Below are positions 15,888 to 23,917 of a stretch of 64,000 nucleotides of DNA, one piece after another; the first letter of the stretch is position 1, and every line of letters begins with the position of its first letter. The stretch comes from Pedobacter westerhofensis (GTDB taxonomy: Bacteria; Bacteroidota; Bacteroidia; Sphingobacteriales; Sphingobacteriaceae), in contig NZ_FXTN01000001.1 in the NCBI RefSeq assembly GCF_900182595.1, forward strand, positions 124,001 to 188,000. Reading direction: 5' to 3'. The notes beneath the pieces are model-generated. The model was not told the origin of the DNA and did no database searches. It worked only from the letters and a program-made list of their open reading frames with translations. The position numbers and the translations under genes are program-made.

Positions 15888-18800
15888 CTATTTAAAAGTT
15901 GCTGAAAGTCCGAAAGAGAATGTTCTTGGAACAGGATAGGCATTCTCATCTACGCCGATACCCAGTGTTGGGTCCTGTCCGGCAAAGTTGATCTCCGGGT
16001 TCAGTCCGGAATATCCGGTAATCACGAACGCCTGCTGTACAGATCCGAAAACCCTGAGGCTTTTAACCAGTGGGTTCTTAAGGTTGATCCTGTATCCCAG
16101 AGACACATTCTTGAGCGTGAGGTACGAGCCGTTTTCTATCCATTGCGAGTTCACCTGCCTGCCCATGGCAGTGGTACCGGTTTTGGTACGCGGGTAGATT
16201 CCCGAGCCGGGGTTCTCCGGCGATCTCCACCTGTCTGCCGCTGCTGCCAGCATCAGCCTTGATCCGTCGAGGTTGGTTTGATAGGCCCATTTGGCAGCGT
16301 TAAGTATTTCTCCGCCTACCGAGTAGGACATGTGGATGTTCAGATCCCAGTTGCCATAGGTAAAATTGTTGGTCAGTCCCCCGGTAAAGGTTGGTGTAGG
16401 ATCGCCGATAAACGTACGGTCGTTCCCATCATCGATCACACCATCGCCATTGATATCTTTCACCTTGATGGTCCCTACGTCTGATGCAGTTCCATATTTT
16501 GCGGAGCTGGCCAGGTCGGCCGCATCCTTGTATAATCCCTGGAACACAAAGCCGTAGAACTCACCCAGGTGGTGCCCTTCCTGCTGACGGAAATAATCAG
16601 AGCTGACAGTATTGTTCCTGCGGATATAGCCGGGATCAACCAGTTCCTTGATGATATTGCGGTCGAAAGAGATATTAAAGTTGGTTGTCCATCCCAGTTT
16701 ACCGGTAAGGTTGGTACTGTTAACGGAGAACTCATGTCCCCATAGTTCAATAACGCCTACATTATCCACGATACTGAGAAAACCCGAAGCCCTTGGTACA
16801 GGACGCTGCATGATCAGTCCGTCAGATACCTTCCGGTAATAGTCATAGGTGAAGTTCAAACGGTTCTTTAACAAGGATAAATCAAGGCCGATATCAAACT
16901 GTTTATTGCGTTCCCAGCGCAGGTTGGCATTTTCCAGTCTGTTGATGCTTTGTCCGGATATGGAAGTACCGTTGCCGGCATAATAATACTTACCGAGAGT
17001 GGCCTGAGCCTCGTAATTACCGAAAAAGTTATTTCCGGTAATCCCGTAACTTGCTCTGATCTTGAAGAGATCCACAGACTTTATGTTTTTCATAAAGCTT
17101 TCATCGCTGACTACCCATCCGGCAGAAACCGATGGGAATGTTCCGTATTTCTGGTTATCACCAAAACGGGATGAACCATCGCGGCGGACGGCCCCCTGCA
17201 ACAGGTACCTGCCTTTGAAATTGTAGTTTACACGTGCAATGCTGGATAACAAAGAGTATGCAGAATAGGTGCTGTTTCCGGCCGAAAGGCTGGTGGCGGC
17301 AGAGAGGTAAGGTATATTGTCATCAGGGAAACCCAGACCGGTTAAGGTGGTGTTATATCCGCTGTATTTCTGCACGGAATATCCGCCCAGTACTTCGATG
17401 TTGTGATCTGTTGCAATGGTCTTGCTGTAAACCAGGTTGGCTTCGCCGGTATAGGAACCGTTATCGAAGGTAGCGGCGGTGCCAGTTGCCTGGCCTACTG
17501 TTGAAGTAACCACGCCCGACTGGTAATACTTTCTGCTCTCGTTGCCTTTATCGACAGCGAAATTCGTTTTTAAGCTCAAACCTTTTACAAATTCATAGTT
17601 CAGGTAGGCGTTACCCAGGATACGTGTGGTTTTATAATCGTCCTGCGTGAGGTTGAACTGGGCAAGGGGATTGATATAGGCCACCATACCGGCAGAGTAC
17701 GTATCGCGGTTATATGATCCGTCAGGATTGTAAGGGCTTTTGAGCGGGCTGGCTTCAAAGATGCGTTCAAACAGACCACCTACGCCATCAGTCGTCAGGC
17801 GGTTGTTGTGATCCAGACGGTAACTCGGAGCGATGTTAAAACCAATTTTCAGACGGTTATTCAGCAGGCTGAGGTCCTGGTTGATCCTGAGGGTATATAA
17901 CTTTGTCCCTGTGTTGATCAGCACGCCCTCCTGTTCCTGGTAACCAACGATTACTGTAGAACTTGAATTTTCTCGGGCAGACTGTACGGTAAGATCATAA
18001 TTTTGGAATGGTGCTGCGCGGGTGAGCAAATCATACCAGTTGGTGCCTTCTCCGTATTGTTCAGGATTGAGGTATTCTGCGGGCGTTGCCGTTGTGTAGC
18101 CCGGCTCATACTTCCGCGCGTCCTCAAATTTCTCTTTCATATACTGTGCAAATCCCCTGGCATCCATCATTTTTGGAACGCGCTCCTGCGGGATCTTCTG
18201 CACACCATAACCGGCATTGAACACAATTTTGGAATCTCCGGGTTTTGCATGTTTGGTGGTGATGAGGATCACACCATTAGCTGCCCTGGAACCATAAAGC
18301 GCCGTTGCCGAAGCATCTTTTAAAACACTGTAGCTTTCAATTTCATTGGGATTGATATTATTGATACTTCCGGTAACAGGTATCCCATCCACAATGATCA
18401 GGGGCTGGTTGCTGGCATAAAATGAGGCTGCCCCCCGGATCCTGAACTCTACACCGCGACCGGGCTGCCCGCTGCTTTGTGCAATCTGCACACCGGCAAC
18501 TTTACCCTGCAGCTGCTGCGCAAATTGTCCCACAGGCATATCTTCAAGTTGCTTTGCGTCCAGTTGAACGATGGAACCTGTAACCTCTTTGGCTCTCTGC
18601 TTGCCATAGCTGACATTGATTTCCTGCAGTGTGGAACCGCTCTGCAGCGTGATGTTGGAAACTGTGCTACGGTTGCCGATGATCTGGACGCTTACATTTA
18701 CCGGTGCATACCCCACAAAGGATACCATCAGTGTCTGGCTTCCCTCCGGAAGGGAAATCCTGTAAGCACCATTGGCATCTGCCGATACGCCAATGCTGGT

Positions 18801-19232
18801 ACCCTTAACACGTACAATCGCACCGGGCAAGGGTTCACCGGTTTCATCGGTAACGCGGCCGTTTACTGTTCCGTTGGCCTGTTTGAAAAGGATGATATTA
18901 CTTCCCTGTTCCTTAAAGCCAATACCCTGATCAGGCATCAGTGCCGAGAGGATGGCCTCCAGGGTCTGCCCCTCATAAGTACCGGGGCCCACATATTTAT
19001 CGGCCAGCCTGAGATAAGCTTCATCAAAGGCAAAAGTGACGGCGGCTTTATCCTCCAGTTTTTTGACAACCGATGAAAGCGTTTCATGTTTAAAAGAGAT
19101 CGTAACACGGGTACGCATACCCTGTGCATTTAAATCAGTTGCCCGAACAGATAACAGACAGGTGATTAATATTGAGAAAAAAAGAAATGTGACGCGCATG
19201 ATTTGCCTCCATAACTGTGTATAAAAATTCAT
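15888..19232 (-). CDS. SusC/RagA family TonB-linked outer membrane transporter with N-terminal STN signalling domain
   Basis: The 1114-aa protein has a signal peptide (FLFFSILITCLLSVRATDLNAQG). An STN (secretin/TonB N-terminal) domain follows at about 40-115 (TISFKHETLSSVVKKLEDK, then TLEAILSALM). Next come a carboxypeptidase-like repeat (GRVTDETGEPLPGAIVRVKGT), a plug domain (IRGAASFYASNQPLIIVDGIPVTG, then ASATALYGSRAANGVILITTK) and the beta barrel. It imports a ligand together with SusD, using TonB energy. The STN domain predicts trans-envelope signalling to the FecR anti-sigma factor encoded just upstream. The associated phosphoesterases suggest a phosphorylated ligand. Confidence 0.96.
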   Translation of the reverse strand: MNFYTQLWRQIMRVTFLFFSILITCLLSVRATDLNAQGMRTRVTISFKHETLSSVVKKLEDKAAVTFAFDEAYLRLADKYVGPGTYEGQTLEAILSALMPDQGIGFKEQGSNIILFKQANGTVNGRVTDETGEPLPGAIVRVKGTSIGVSADANGAYRISLPEGSQTLMVSFVGYAPVNVSVQIIGNRSTVSNITLQSGSTLQEINVSYGKQRAKEVTGSIVQLDAKQLEDMPVGQFAQQLQGKVAGVQIAQSSGQPGRGVEFRIRGAASFYASNQPLIIVDGIPVTGSINNINPNEIESYSVLKDASATALYGSRAANGVILITTKHAKPGDSKIVFNAGYGVQKIPQERVPKMMDARGFAQYMKEKFEDARKYEPGYTTATPAEYLNPEQYGEGTNWYDLLTRAAPFQNYDLTVQSARENSSSTVIVGYQEQEGVLINTGTKLYTLRINQDLSLLNNRLKIGFNIAPSYRLDHNNRLTTDGVGGLFERIFEASPLKSPYNPDGSYNRDTYSAGMVAYINPLAQFNLTQDDYKTTRILGNAYLNYEFVKGLSLKTNFAVDKGNESRKYYQSGVVTSTVGQATGTAATFDNGSYTGEANLVYSKTIATDHNIEVLGGYSVQKYSGYNTTLTGLGFPDDNIPYLSAATSLSAGNSTYSAYSLLSSIARVNYNFKGRYLLQGAVRRDGSSRFGDNQKYGTFPSVSAGWVVSDESFMKNIKSVDLFKIRASYGITGNNFFGNYEAQATLGKYYYAGNGTSISGQSINRLENANLRWERNKQFDIGLDLSLLKNRLNFTYDYYRKVSDGLIMQRPVPRASGFLSIVDNVGVIELWGHEFSVNSTNLTGKLGWTTNFNISFDRNIIKELVDPGYIRRNNTVSSDYFRQQEGHHLGEFYGFVFQGLYKDAADLASSAKYGTASDVGTIKVKDINGDGVIDDGNDRTFIGDPTPTFTGGLTNNFTYGNWDLNIHMSYSVGGEILNAAKWAYQTNLDGSRLMLAAAADRWRSPENPGSGIYPRTKTGTTAMGRQVNSQWIENGSYLTLKNVSLGYRINLKNPLVKSLRVFGSVQQAFVITGYSGLNPEINFAGQDPTLGIGVDENAYPVPRTFSFGLSATFK

Positions 19233-19310
19233 ATTTTTGAATGGCTTTGTAAGTGTTAAATTTTGCTAAGCTTTGCAAACTCTGTGTCGAAACTATGTTT
19301 GCTACAATTT

Positions 19311-19340
19311 AACCGGTTACCGTTGCTGCGGGAACCGGTT
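19311..19340 (-). terminator. Intercistronic hairpin between FecR and SusC genes
   Basis: AACCGGTT occurs at 19311-19318 and 19333-19340 and can pair across the intervening bases, with two further C-G pairs inside. It sits just after the FecR stop and 79 bp before the SusC start. It may end or attenuate the regulator transcript so that SusC is expressed from its own promoter. Confidence 0.5.
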
Positions 19341-19344
19341 TCTT

Positions 19345-20283
19345 TTAATATAGAATAACCAGCTTGCCCTCCTTTCTGTATTTTGTGTTTCTGATGGTAC
19401 TGATCACTTTTAATGTGTCGTCAACAGGTATTCCGCGTTTGATGCGCAGCGTAAATCGGTAACCGCTTACTGCCGGACTTGCTGCTTTGAGGTCGATACC
19501 GTAAATATTTTTCATGACTACCACCAGCTCATTAAAACTGGCCTGGCGGAGGTAAGTATCACCATCTGTCCAGCTGTGGCTCTCGCTGATATTGATGGTA
19601 GCCTGTACGTAGGTTTTGGCACTGTCATCAAACATGAGCTGGCGACCGGGTGTCAGCAGTGCGAGTTGTTTGTGATTGTCACTTACCGTAACCTTGCCTG
19701 TGGCTACAGCAACGCTGGTATGTTTGAGTGTTTTGTAAGCGCTGACATTAAAGGAAGTGCCGAGTACCTGTACAGTCAGTGCGGAAGTGTTGACGATAAA
19801 AGGCTTTTTTTCGTTGTGCTTTACTTCAAAAAAAGCTTCGCCCTCATCGAGGAAAACCTTACGGACATCTCCGTTAAATGAAGATGGGACGCGTACGCTG
19901 GTCAAGGCGTTGATCCACATGACCGAGCTGTCCTGCAATGTGATTTGTTTAACCTGACCGGCCTTTGTTTGTACGGTCTGGTAGTGATCTGCGGCATGAT
20001 GCTGCTGAAGCCGGTGGAAAACAAATGCAACAGCCGACAGGAGCACCAGGCTTGCGGCGATCTGGTAAGATTTTAAGCGGTAAAATTTTGTTTTGGTACG
20101 GGTAACCGCTCTTATTTTCTGGCTGATCGCAGATTTTATCCCTGCTTTTTCCTTTTCATTTAGCGTTAGGCCTTCATCAGCCTGGTATGATTTATACCAG
20201 GCTTCGATGACCGCGCTTTCAGTTTCATTAGTGGTACCTTTTAAATACCGCTCCAGCTTTTTTCTAAATTTTGTAATATCCAT
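19345..20283 (-). CDS. FecR-family anti-sigma factor / signal transducer
   Basis: The 312-aa inner membrane protein has a cytoplasmic N-terminal region of about 65 aa that would hold the sigma factor and one transmembrane helix (YQIAASLVLLSAVAFVF, about 69-86). The periplasmic FecR domain follows (VKQITLQDSSVMWINALTSVRVP, then EGEAFFEVKHNEKKPFIV). The C-terminal DUF4974 domain (FTLRIKRGIPVDDTLKVIS) is thought to contact the STN domain of the SusC transporter. It is downstream of the ECF sigma gene by 68 bp and upstream of SusC. The expected role is to release the sigma factor when SusC is loaded with ligand. Confidence 0.93.
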   Translation of the reverse strand: MDITKFRKKLERYLKGTTNETESAVIEAWYKSYQADEGLTLNEKEKAGIKSAISQKIRAVTRTKTKFYRLKSYQIAASLVLLSAVAFVFHRLQQHHAADHYQTVQTKAGQVKQITLQDSSVMWINALTSVRVPSSFNGDVRKVFLDEGEAFFEVKHNEKKPFIVNTSALTVQVLGTSFNVSAYKTLKHTSVAVATGKVTVSDNHKQLALLTPGRQLMFDDSAKTYVQATINISESHSWTDGDTYLRQASFNELVVVMKNIYGIDLKAASPAVSGYRFTLRIKRGIPVDDTLKVISTIRNTKYRKEGKLVILY

Positions 20284-20351
20284 TTTGGGGCTTCTCTACA
20301 GTATGTCGCAGAAAAGGTCTCCGGGTACTTTGATTTAGAATAAACTTTATG

Positions 20352-20954
20352 TTAAGTTTTGATGAAGAGGGCAGAGATAATGGCCAGGTAGGTGACCTGT
20401 TTTTCGGGATGTTTATCCACAATGGCGATGCGGAGGCGCCGCAATACTTCTGAAATATAATTTTTTACAGTTTGTTCGGCAACGCCGAGTTCTGTGGCGA
20501 TTTCCTTAACGCCCATATCTTCGCTGCGCAGCTGATATACTTTTTGCAGCATGCCGGGCATTTTGCTCAATGCCTCTTCAAGTGTTTTCTCCAGCTCAAA
20601 ATAACCTTCATTCTCATTGATGGAGGATTCCAGTAAGTTGACGCGCTGCAGGGCGTCATCGAGCCGTACCTCATTTACATTCCTGGACCTGAAGTGGCTG
20701 ATGACACTGAACCTGACCGCTGTGAGCAGGTAATTTTCAAGCGTCAGCCTGATCTCCATGCTGTGCCTGCGCTCCCACAATTTGATAAAAAGCTCCTGAA
20801 CAATGTCCTGGGCCACATGGTCGTCGGCCACACGGGCAAAGGCCACTTTGTACAAACGCTCCCAATATCGGTCAAACAATAAATCGAAAGATGAATGGTC
20901 ATCTTTTTTTATTCTGAGCAATAATTCGTTATCTGACAGTTGGTGCATAAGCAT
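20352..20954 (-). CDS. RNA polymerase ECF sigma-70 factor
   Basis: The 200-aa protein has sigma region 2 (FDRYWERLYKVAFARV, then AQDIVQELFIKLWERR) and region 4 (VYQLRSEDMGVKEIATELGVAEQTVKNYISEVLRRLR). There is no region 1.1 or 3, as usual for ECF factors. Two in-frame ATGs (20954 and 20948) are possible starts. It heads a sigma-FecR-SusC-SusD-phosphoesterase locus on the same strand and presumably transcribes the SusC operon when the transporter signals through FecR. Confidence 0.94.
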   Translation of the reverse strand: MLMHQLSDNELLLRIKKDDHSSFDLLFDRYWERLYKVAFARVADDHVAQDIVQELFIKLWERRHSMEIRLTLENYLLTAVRFSVISHFRSRNVNEVRLDDALQRVNLLESSINENEGYFELEKTLEEALSKMPGMLQKVYQLRSEDMGVKEIATELGVAEQTVKNYISEVLRRLRIAIVDKHPEKQVTYLAIISALFIKT

Positions 20955-20962
20955 GGTTGCTA

Positions 20963-20970
20963 CAAAAGTA
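20963..20970 (-). promoter_or_regulatory. Candidate -7 element of the ECF sigma gene (TACTTTTG)
   Basis: On the minus strand TACTTTTG matches TAnnTTTG and ends 8 bp before the first ATG. No good TTG lies at the expected distance. If real, the mRNA would begin at or only a few bases before the first start codon. Confidence 0.3.
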
Positions 20971-21021
20971 AGCTTGCTATGTTAATTTAGTTTTAACAAT
21001 ACATCATGCAGTGTCGCGATA

Positions 21022-22170
21022 TTATTCCTGACCTGTCCCCCCTGCCTGTGCCCCCGCATCAGCATATACCGCTCTGGAGTAATCAGTGTATCCTTTTTCG
21101 CCCCCGGCGTAGTAGGTGTCCCTGTCGCTTTCAGACAGCGGCAGGTGATGTTCAAACCGCTCTGCGAGATCTGGATTGGCAATAAATGCTGCGCCGAACG
21201 ATACGAGGTCTGCCGTGCCTTCTTTTAGAATGGCATTGCCGCTTTCCTGCGTAAAACCGAGGTTAGCCATCAGCCTGCCGCTGTAATTCCTGCGGAAATG
21301 ACTGAAGTAATTATCCTGAAGTGCCTCTACCGCTGTACCGGTTAAATCTTCTGCAGGCCCGGCAATATGAAGAAAAGCCAGATTGTAACCACTTAGTTTT
21401 TTGAGGATGTACTGAAATGTCGGTATCGTTTCTTCATCTGGTGTCATGATGCCTACACTGCTGAGGGCTACCGGCATAAATTTGATGGCTACACGGCTGC
21501 TGTCCCATACCTCTGTGATGGCATCCAGTATGTCAAATACAATGCGGGCACGCTTTTCTATACTGCCGCCGTATTCGTCTGTGCGCTGATTGGTAGCCGC
21601 ACTCAGGAATTGCGGGATGAGCATACCGGCTATTGCATGTACCTCAACACCGTCAAATCCCGCATCTTTGGCATTCTGAGCAGCCTGCCTGTAATCCTCT
21701 ATGGTTCTTTTGATATCAGCAATGCTTAGCTCACGCGGGGTTAATGAATCTTTAAATCCTTCCGGTGTAAATGACCTGGTTTGCGGATTGATGGCTGATG
21801 GCCCCACAGGCAGTTCGCCGTTAAAGAAATCCGGATGTGAGGCAGAGCCGATATGCCCTAACTGGGAGAAGATCAACCCCGCCTTGTCGTGAACGGCTTT
21901 TGTAACCAGCTTCCATCCTTCCACCTGTTCTTTGGTATAGATACCGGGAACATTGGTAAAACCGATAGACTGCGCGTTCATCCAGGTGCCTTCGCTCAAT
22001 ATTAGTCCTGCTGATGCGCGCTGCGCATAGTATTCTGCCATTAAGGGGGTAGGCACCAGTCCTGCATTGGTGGCGCGCCCGCGGGTAAGTGACGCCATCA
22101 CCACGCGGTTTTTTAATTTCAGATCGCCAATCTGGTATTCCTCTAACAGGGGTTGTGCTGTATTTTTCAT
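21022..22170 (-). CDS. Old yellow enzyme family flavin oxidoreductase (alkene reductase) with altered active-site motif
   Basis: The 382-aa TIM-barrel flavoprotein aligns well with bacterial alkene reductases. Visible blocks are LKNRVVMASLTRGRA for FMN binding, QLGHIGSASHP, GFDGVEVHAIAGMLIPQFLSA, NQRTDEYGGSIEKRARI and the late LGFTQESGNAILKEGTADLVSFGAAFIANPDL. The usual catalytic motif HGAN or HGAH reads HAIAG here: the first His is kept but the second substrate-anchoring residue (Asn/His) is Ala. Related Bacteroidota enzymes also vary at this point, so the protein may still be active with a different substrate preference. It is divergent from an HxlR regulator, with a 20-bp palindrome between them, and is probably controlled by it. 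Confidence 0.9.
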   Translation of the reverse strand: MKNTAQPLLEEYQIGDLKLKNRVVMASLTRGRATNAGLVPTPLMAEYYAQRASAGLILSEGTWMNAQSIGFTNVPGIYTKEQVEGWKLVTKAVHDKAGLIFSQLGHIGSASHPDFFNGELPVGPSAINPQTRSFTPEGFKDSLTPRELSIADIKRTIEDYRQAAQNAKDAGFDGVEVHAIAGMLIPQFLSAATNQRTDEYGGSIEKRARIVFDILDAITEVWDSSRVAIKFMPVALSSVGIMTPDEETIPTFQYILKKLSGYNLAFLHIAGPAEDLTGTAVEALQDNYFSHFRRNYSGRLMANLGFTQESGNAILKEGTADLVSFGAAFIANPDLAERFEHHLPLSESDRDTYYAGGEKGYTDYSRAVYADAGAQAGGTGQE

Positions 22171-22234
22171 TGCTTTTTTTTAGCAAAACTCCGGCATCTG
22201 CAGCAGCGGCACAATAAGGGATAAACTAATGGCA

Positions 22235-22254
22235 TAGGGATAAATTTATCCCTA
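22235..22254. promoter_or_regulatory. 20-bp perfect palindrome, probable HxlR operator
   Basis: TAGGGATAAATTTATCCCTA reads the same on both strands. A further half site AGGGATAAA begins at 22217. It lies between the divergent oxidoreductase and HxlR genes, just upstream of the HxlR promoter, as expected for a redox- or electrophile-responsive HxlR dimer. Confidence 0.65.
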
Positions 22255-22256
22255 CG

Positions 22257-22284
22257 TTGAAATACAGTACAATGCGTATCTTTG
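22257..22284 (+). promoter_or_regulatory. Promoter of the HxlR gene
   Basis: TATCTTTG at 22277-22284 is a perfect TAnnTTTG -7 element, with TTG at 22257-22259 (17-bp spacer, slightly short). It lies inside the longest reading frame, which therefore starts downstream at 22302. Confidence 0.55.
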
Positions 22285-22301
22285 ATCAGGGAGAACCTGT
22301 T

Positions 22302-22712
22302 ATGTACGAAAAGAAAATTCCACTCACAATAGATTGCGGCCTGCACCTCACCAAAGAGGTGCTGAACGGCAAATGGAAACCGGCCTTGCTCAATGCGATT
22401 TCGATGGATATCAAGCGCCCAAGCGAAATCTCCAGGCTGCTGCCGGAAGCAACCCGCAGGGTGCTCAACGTGCAGTTGAAGGAACTGGAAGAACATGGTA
22501 TGGTGGAAAAAAAAATTTATCCGCAGCTGCCGCCGAAAGTGGAGTATTCACTGACCGAAATCGGCTGGTCGCTGATGCCCCTTATAGATGCGATGAACCG
22601 CTGGGGCGATGCCAACCGCACCTTTTTAGAAACTGTTATTGCACAGGACCCAAAGAACGGCAAAATTTCAAAATCTCCCTGCCCGGCTTACCGGCGCATG
22701 CGTGCAATATAG
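22302..22712 (+). CDS. HxlR-family winged-helix transcriptional regulator
   Basis: I choose the ATG at 22302 (MYEKKIPLTIDC), 136 aa, because a good promoter overlaps the codons before it and HxlR proteins normally start a few residues before the conserved Cys. The family marks are CGLHLTKEVLNGKWKPALL, then SEISRLLPEATRRVLNVQLKELEEHGMV, and YSLTEIGWSLMPLIDAM. The Cys is the known sensing residue in YodB/HypR-type members, which respond to quinones, diamide or other electrophiles. The divergent gene encodes an old-yellow-enzyme homologue, a common target of such regulators. The palindrome at 22235-22254 is the probable operator. Confidence 0.92.
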   Translation: MYEKKIPLTIDCGLHLTKEVLNGKWKPALLNAISMDIKRPSEISRLLPEATRRVLNVQLKELEEHGMVEKKIYPQLPPKVEYSLTEIGWSLMPLIDAMNRWGDANRTFLETVIAQDPKNGKISKSPCPAYRRMRAI

Positions 22713-22829
22713 TTGTGATACTTCTCTGTTAAATTCACAGGATTCATTTTAAGGTGTTCCCTGCAGCCATGTATGAACCGTTAACACTGCGTCTGCAGAT
22801 GCCTGCGGCGTCGCATTAAGATCATCTGA
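22713..22829 (-). pseudogene. Remnant of a second NTF2-like / alpha-beta hydrolase / DUF3253 locus
   Basis: On the minus strand, 22713-22738 reads MNLTEKYHN, the start of the NTF2-like protein at 36191. 22749-22816 reads TPQASADAVLTVHTWLQG and a stop, the C-terminus of the hydrolase at 36201-37133. Bases 22815-22829 read IKII-stop on the plus strand, identical to the last codons of the DUF3253 gene at 37508. Order and orientation match the intact copy, so this is what remains after internal deletion of a paralogous or displaced locus. Confidence 0.8.
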
Positions 22830-23030
22830 ACGGGATGTCATGAAATGCCGTAGCTTCAGCTCCTTTATTAATTTCTATTAAAAAAGGTACAATAGTGATG
22901 CAACTTCATCTCATTAACAAATGGCTGATTTACTTATGGCGACTGCATGATTATTTAATGTAATCATAACCTCAGCCGCTAAACTTTCTATCGCAAGCAG
23001 TGTTCTATACCTGCCCCTAAATTCAGAAAT
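22830..23030. other. Non-coding stretch without recognised content
   Basis: With the preceding remnant this makes a 318-bp gap. Beyond the remnant I see no gene, clear hairpin or convincing promoter; it presumably contains the promoter of the lipid kinase operon. Confidence 0.4.
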
Positions 23031-23915
23031 ATGTCGTTTAAACACATTACTTTTATCATCAACCCAGGTGCAGCGAAACAAGAACCTGTATTATCCCTGA
23101 TCAACCAGGCGATGAACGCCTTTGGCGGGGAATGGGATATTATGATTACCAAAAAGAACCGCGGGCCTGGAGTGATTGCAGCTGAACTTATCGGGAATAC
23201 CGATCTGGTGGTTGTTTATGGCGGGGACGGATGTGTTACAGAGGTTGCTGCTGTGCTGAAAGGCAGCGCGCTTCCTATGGCGATTTTACCGGGTGGTACG
23301 GCAAATGTGATGGCAAAAGAATTAGGGATTCCACAGGATACTGCACAGGCACTGGAAATCCTGAAAAACGAGAGCTATCAGATCATCTCTGTAGATATGG
23401 GCATGATGAACGACGAGCCTTTTTTGCTGAGGGTGAATATTGGCATTATGGCCGATATGGTGATCACGGCTGACAGGAAACTGAAAGACAGTATAGGCCA
23501 GCTTGCCTATGGCTTCACTGCTTTAAAAACCGTCAGTGCTGCTGAGCCCGTTACCTACCGCCTGGAAATTGATGGCGAAGAAATAGTTGAACAGGGCGTA
23601 TCGCTTACAATTACCAACTCGGGGCATATTGGAATCGGAGAGTTTTCCCTGCAACCGGGAATCAGCATCAGCGATGGCTTTCTGGATGTGATTTTAATGA
23701 AAGACAGCAATTTCATTTCGATACTTAAAATAGCAGGGAATACTTTGCTGCAAAGTACTACTGATGCACTGCTACACTGGAAATGCAAAACGGCTGTGGT
23801 CAATATGGACAGTCCGGTAAACTTTATTTGTGATGACAGAGAAGTGCAGGCCGGGCAAATCAAAATAAACGTTGTACCTGCTGCCATTCAGCTTCTTGTT
23901 CCAATGATACACTAA
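23031..23915 (+). CDS. YegS/Rv2252/BmrU-type lipid (diacylglycerol) kinase
   Basis: The 294-aa protein has the DAGK catalytic layout: FIINPGAAK at 8-16, the ATP-loop VVYGGDGCVTEVA near 62-74, and LPGGTANVMAKELGIP near 85-100. A two-layer C-terminal domain follows with LTITNSGHIGIGEFSLQPG and SDGFLDVILMK. It should phosphorylate a lipid such as diacylglycerol at the inner membrane face; some homologues act on sphingosine-like bases, which Sphingobacteriaceae contain. It is 2 bp from the phosphatase gene and so probably co-translated with it, suggesting paired phosphorylation and dephosphorylation of a lipid or inositol-type substrate. Confidence 0.92.
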   Translation: MSFKHITFIINPGAAKQEPVLSLINQAMNAFGGEWDIMITKKNRGPGVIAAELIGNTDLVVVYGGDGCVTEVAAVLKGSALPMAILPGGTANVMAKELGIPQDTAQALEILKNESYQIISVDMGMMNDEPFLLRVNIGIMADMVITADRKLKDSIGQLAYGFTALKTVSAAEPVTYRLEIDGEEIVEQGVSLTITNSGHIGIGEFSLQPGISISDGFLDVILMKDSNFISILKIAGNTLLQSTTDALLHWKCKTAVVNMDSPVNFICDDREVQAGQIKINVVPAAIQLLVPMIH

Positions 23916-23917
23916 TT

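Noticed and set aside
18477..19076. Long plus-strand frame (199 codons) opposite the first SusC gene
   Set aside because: It is the antisense shadow of the STN, carboxypeptidase-like and plug domains of SusC, which are unmistakable on the other strand.
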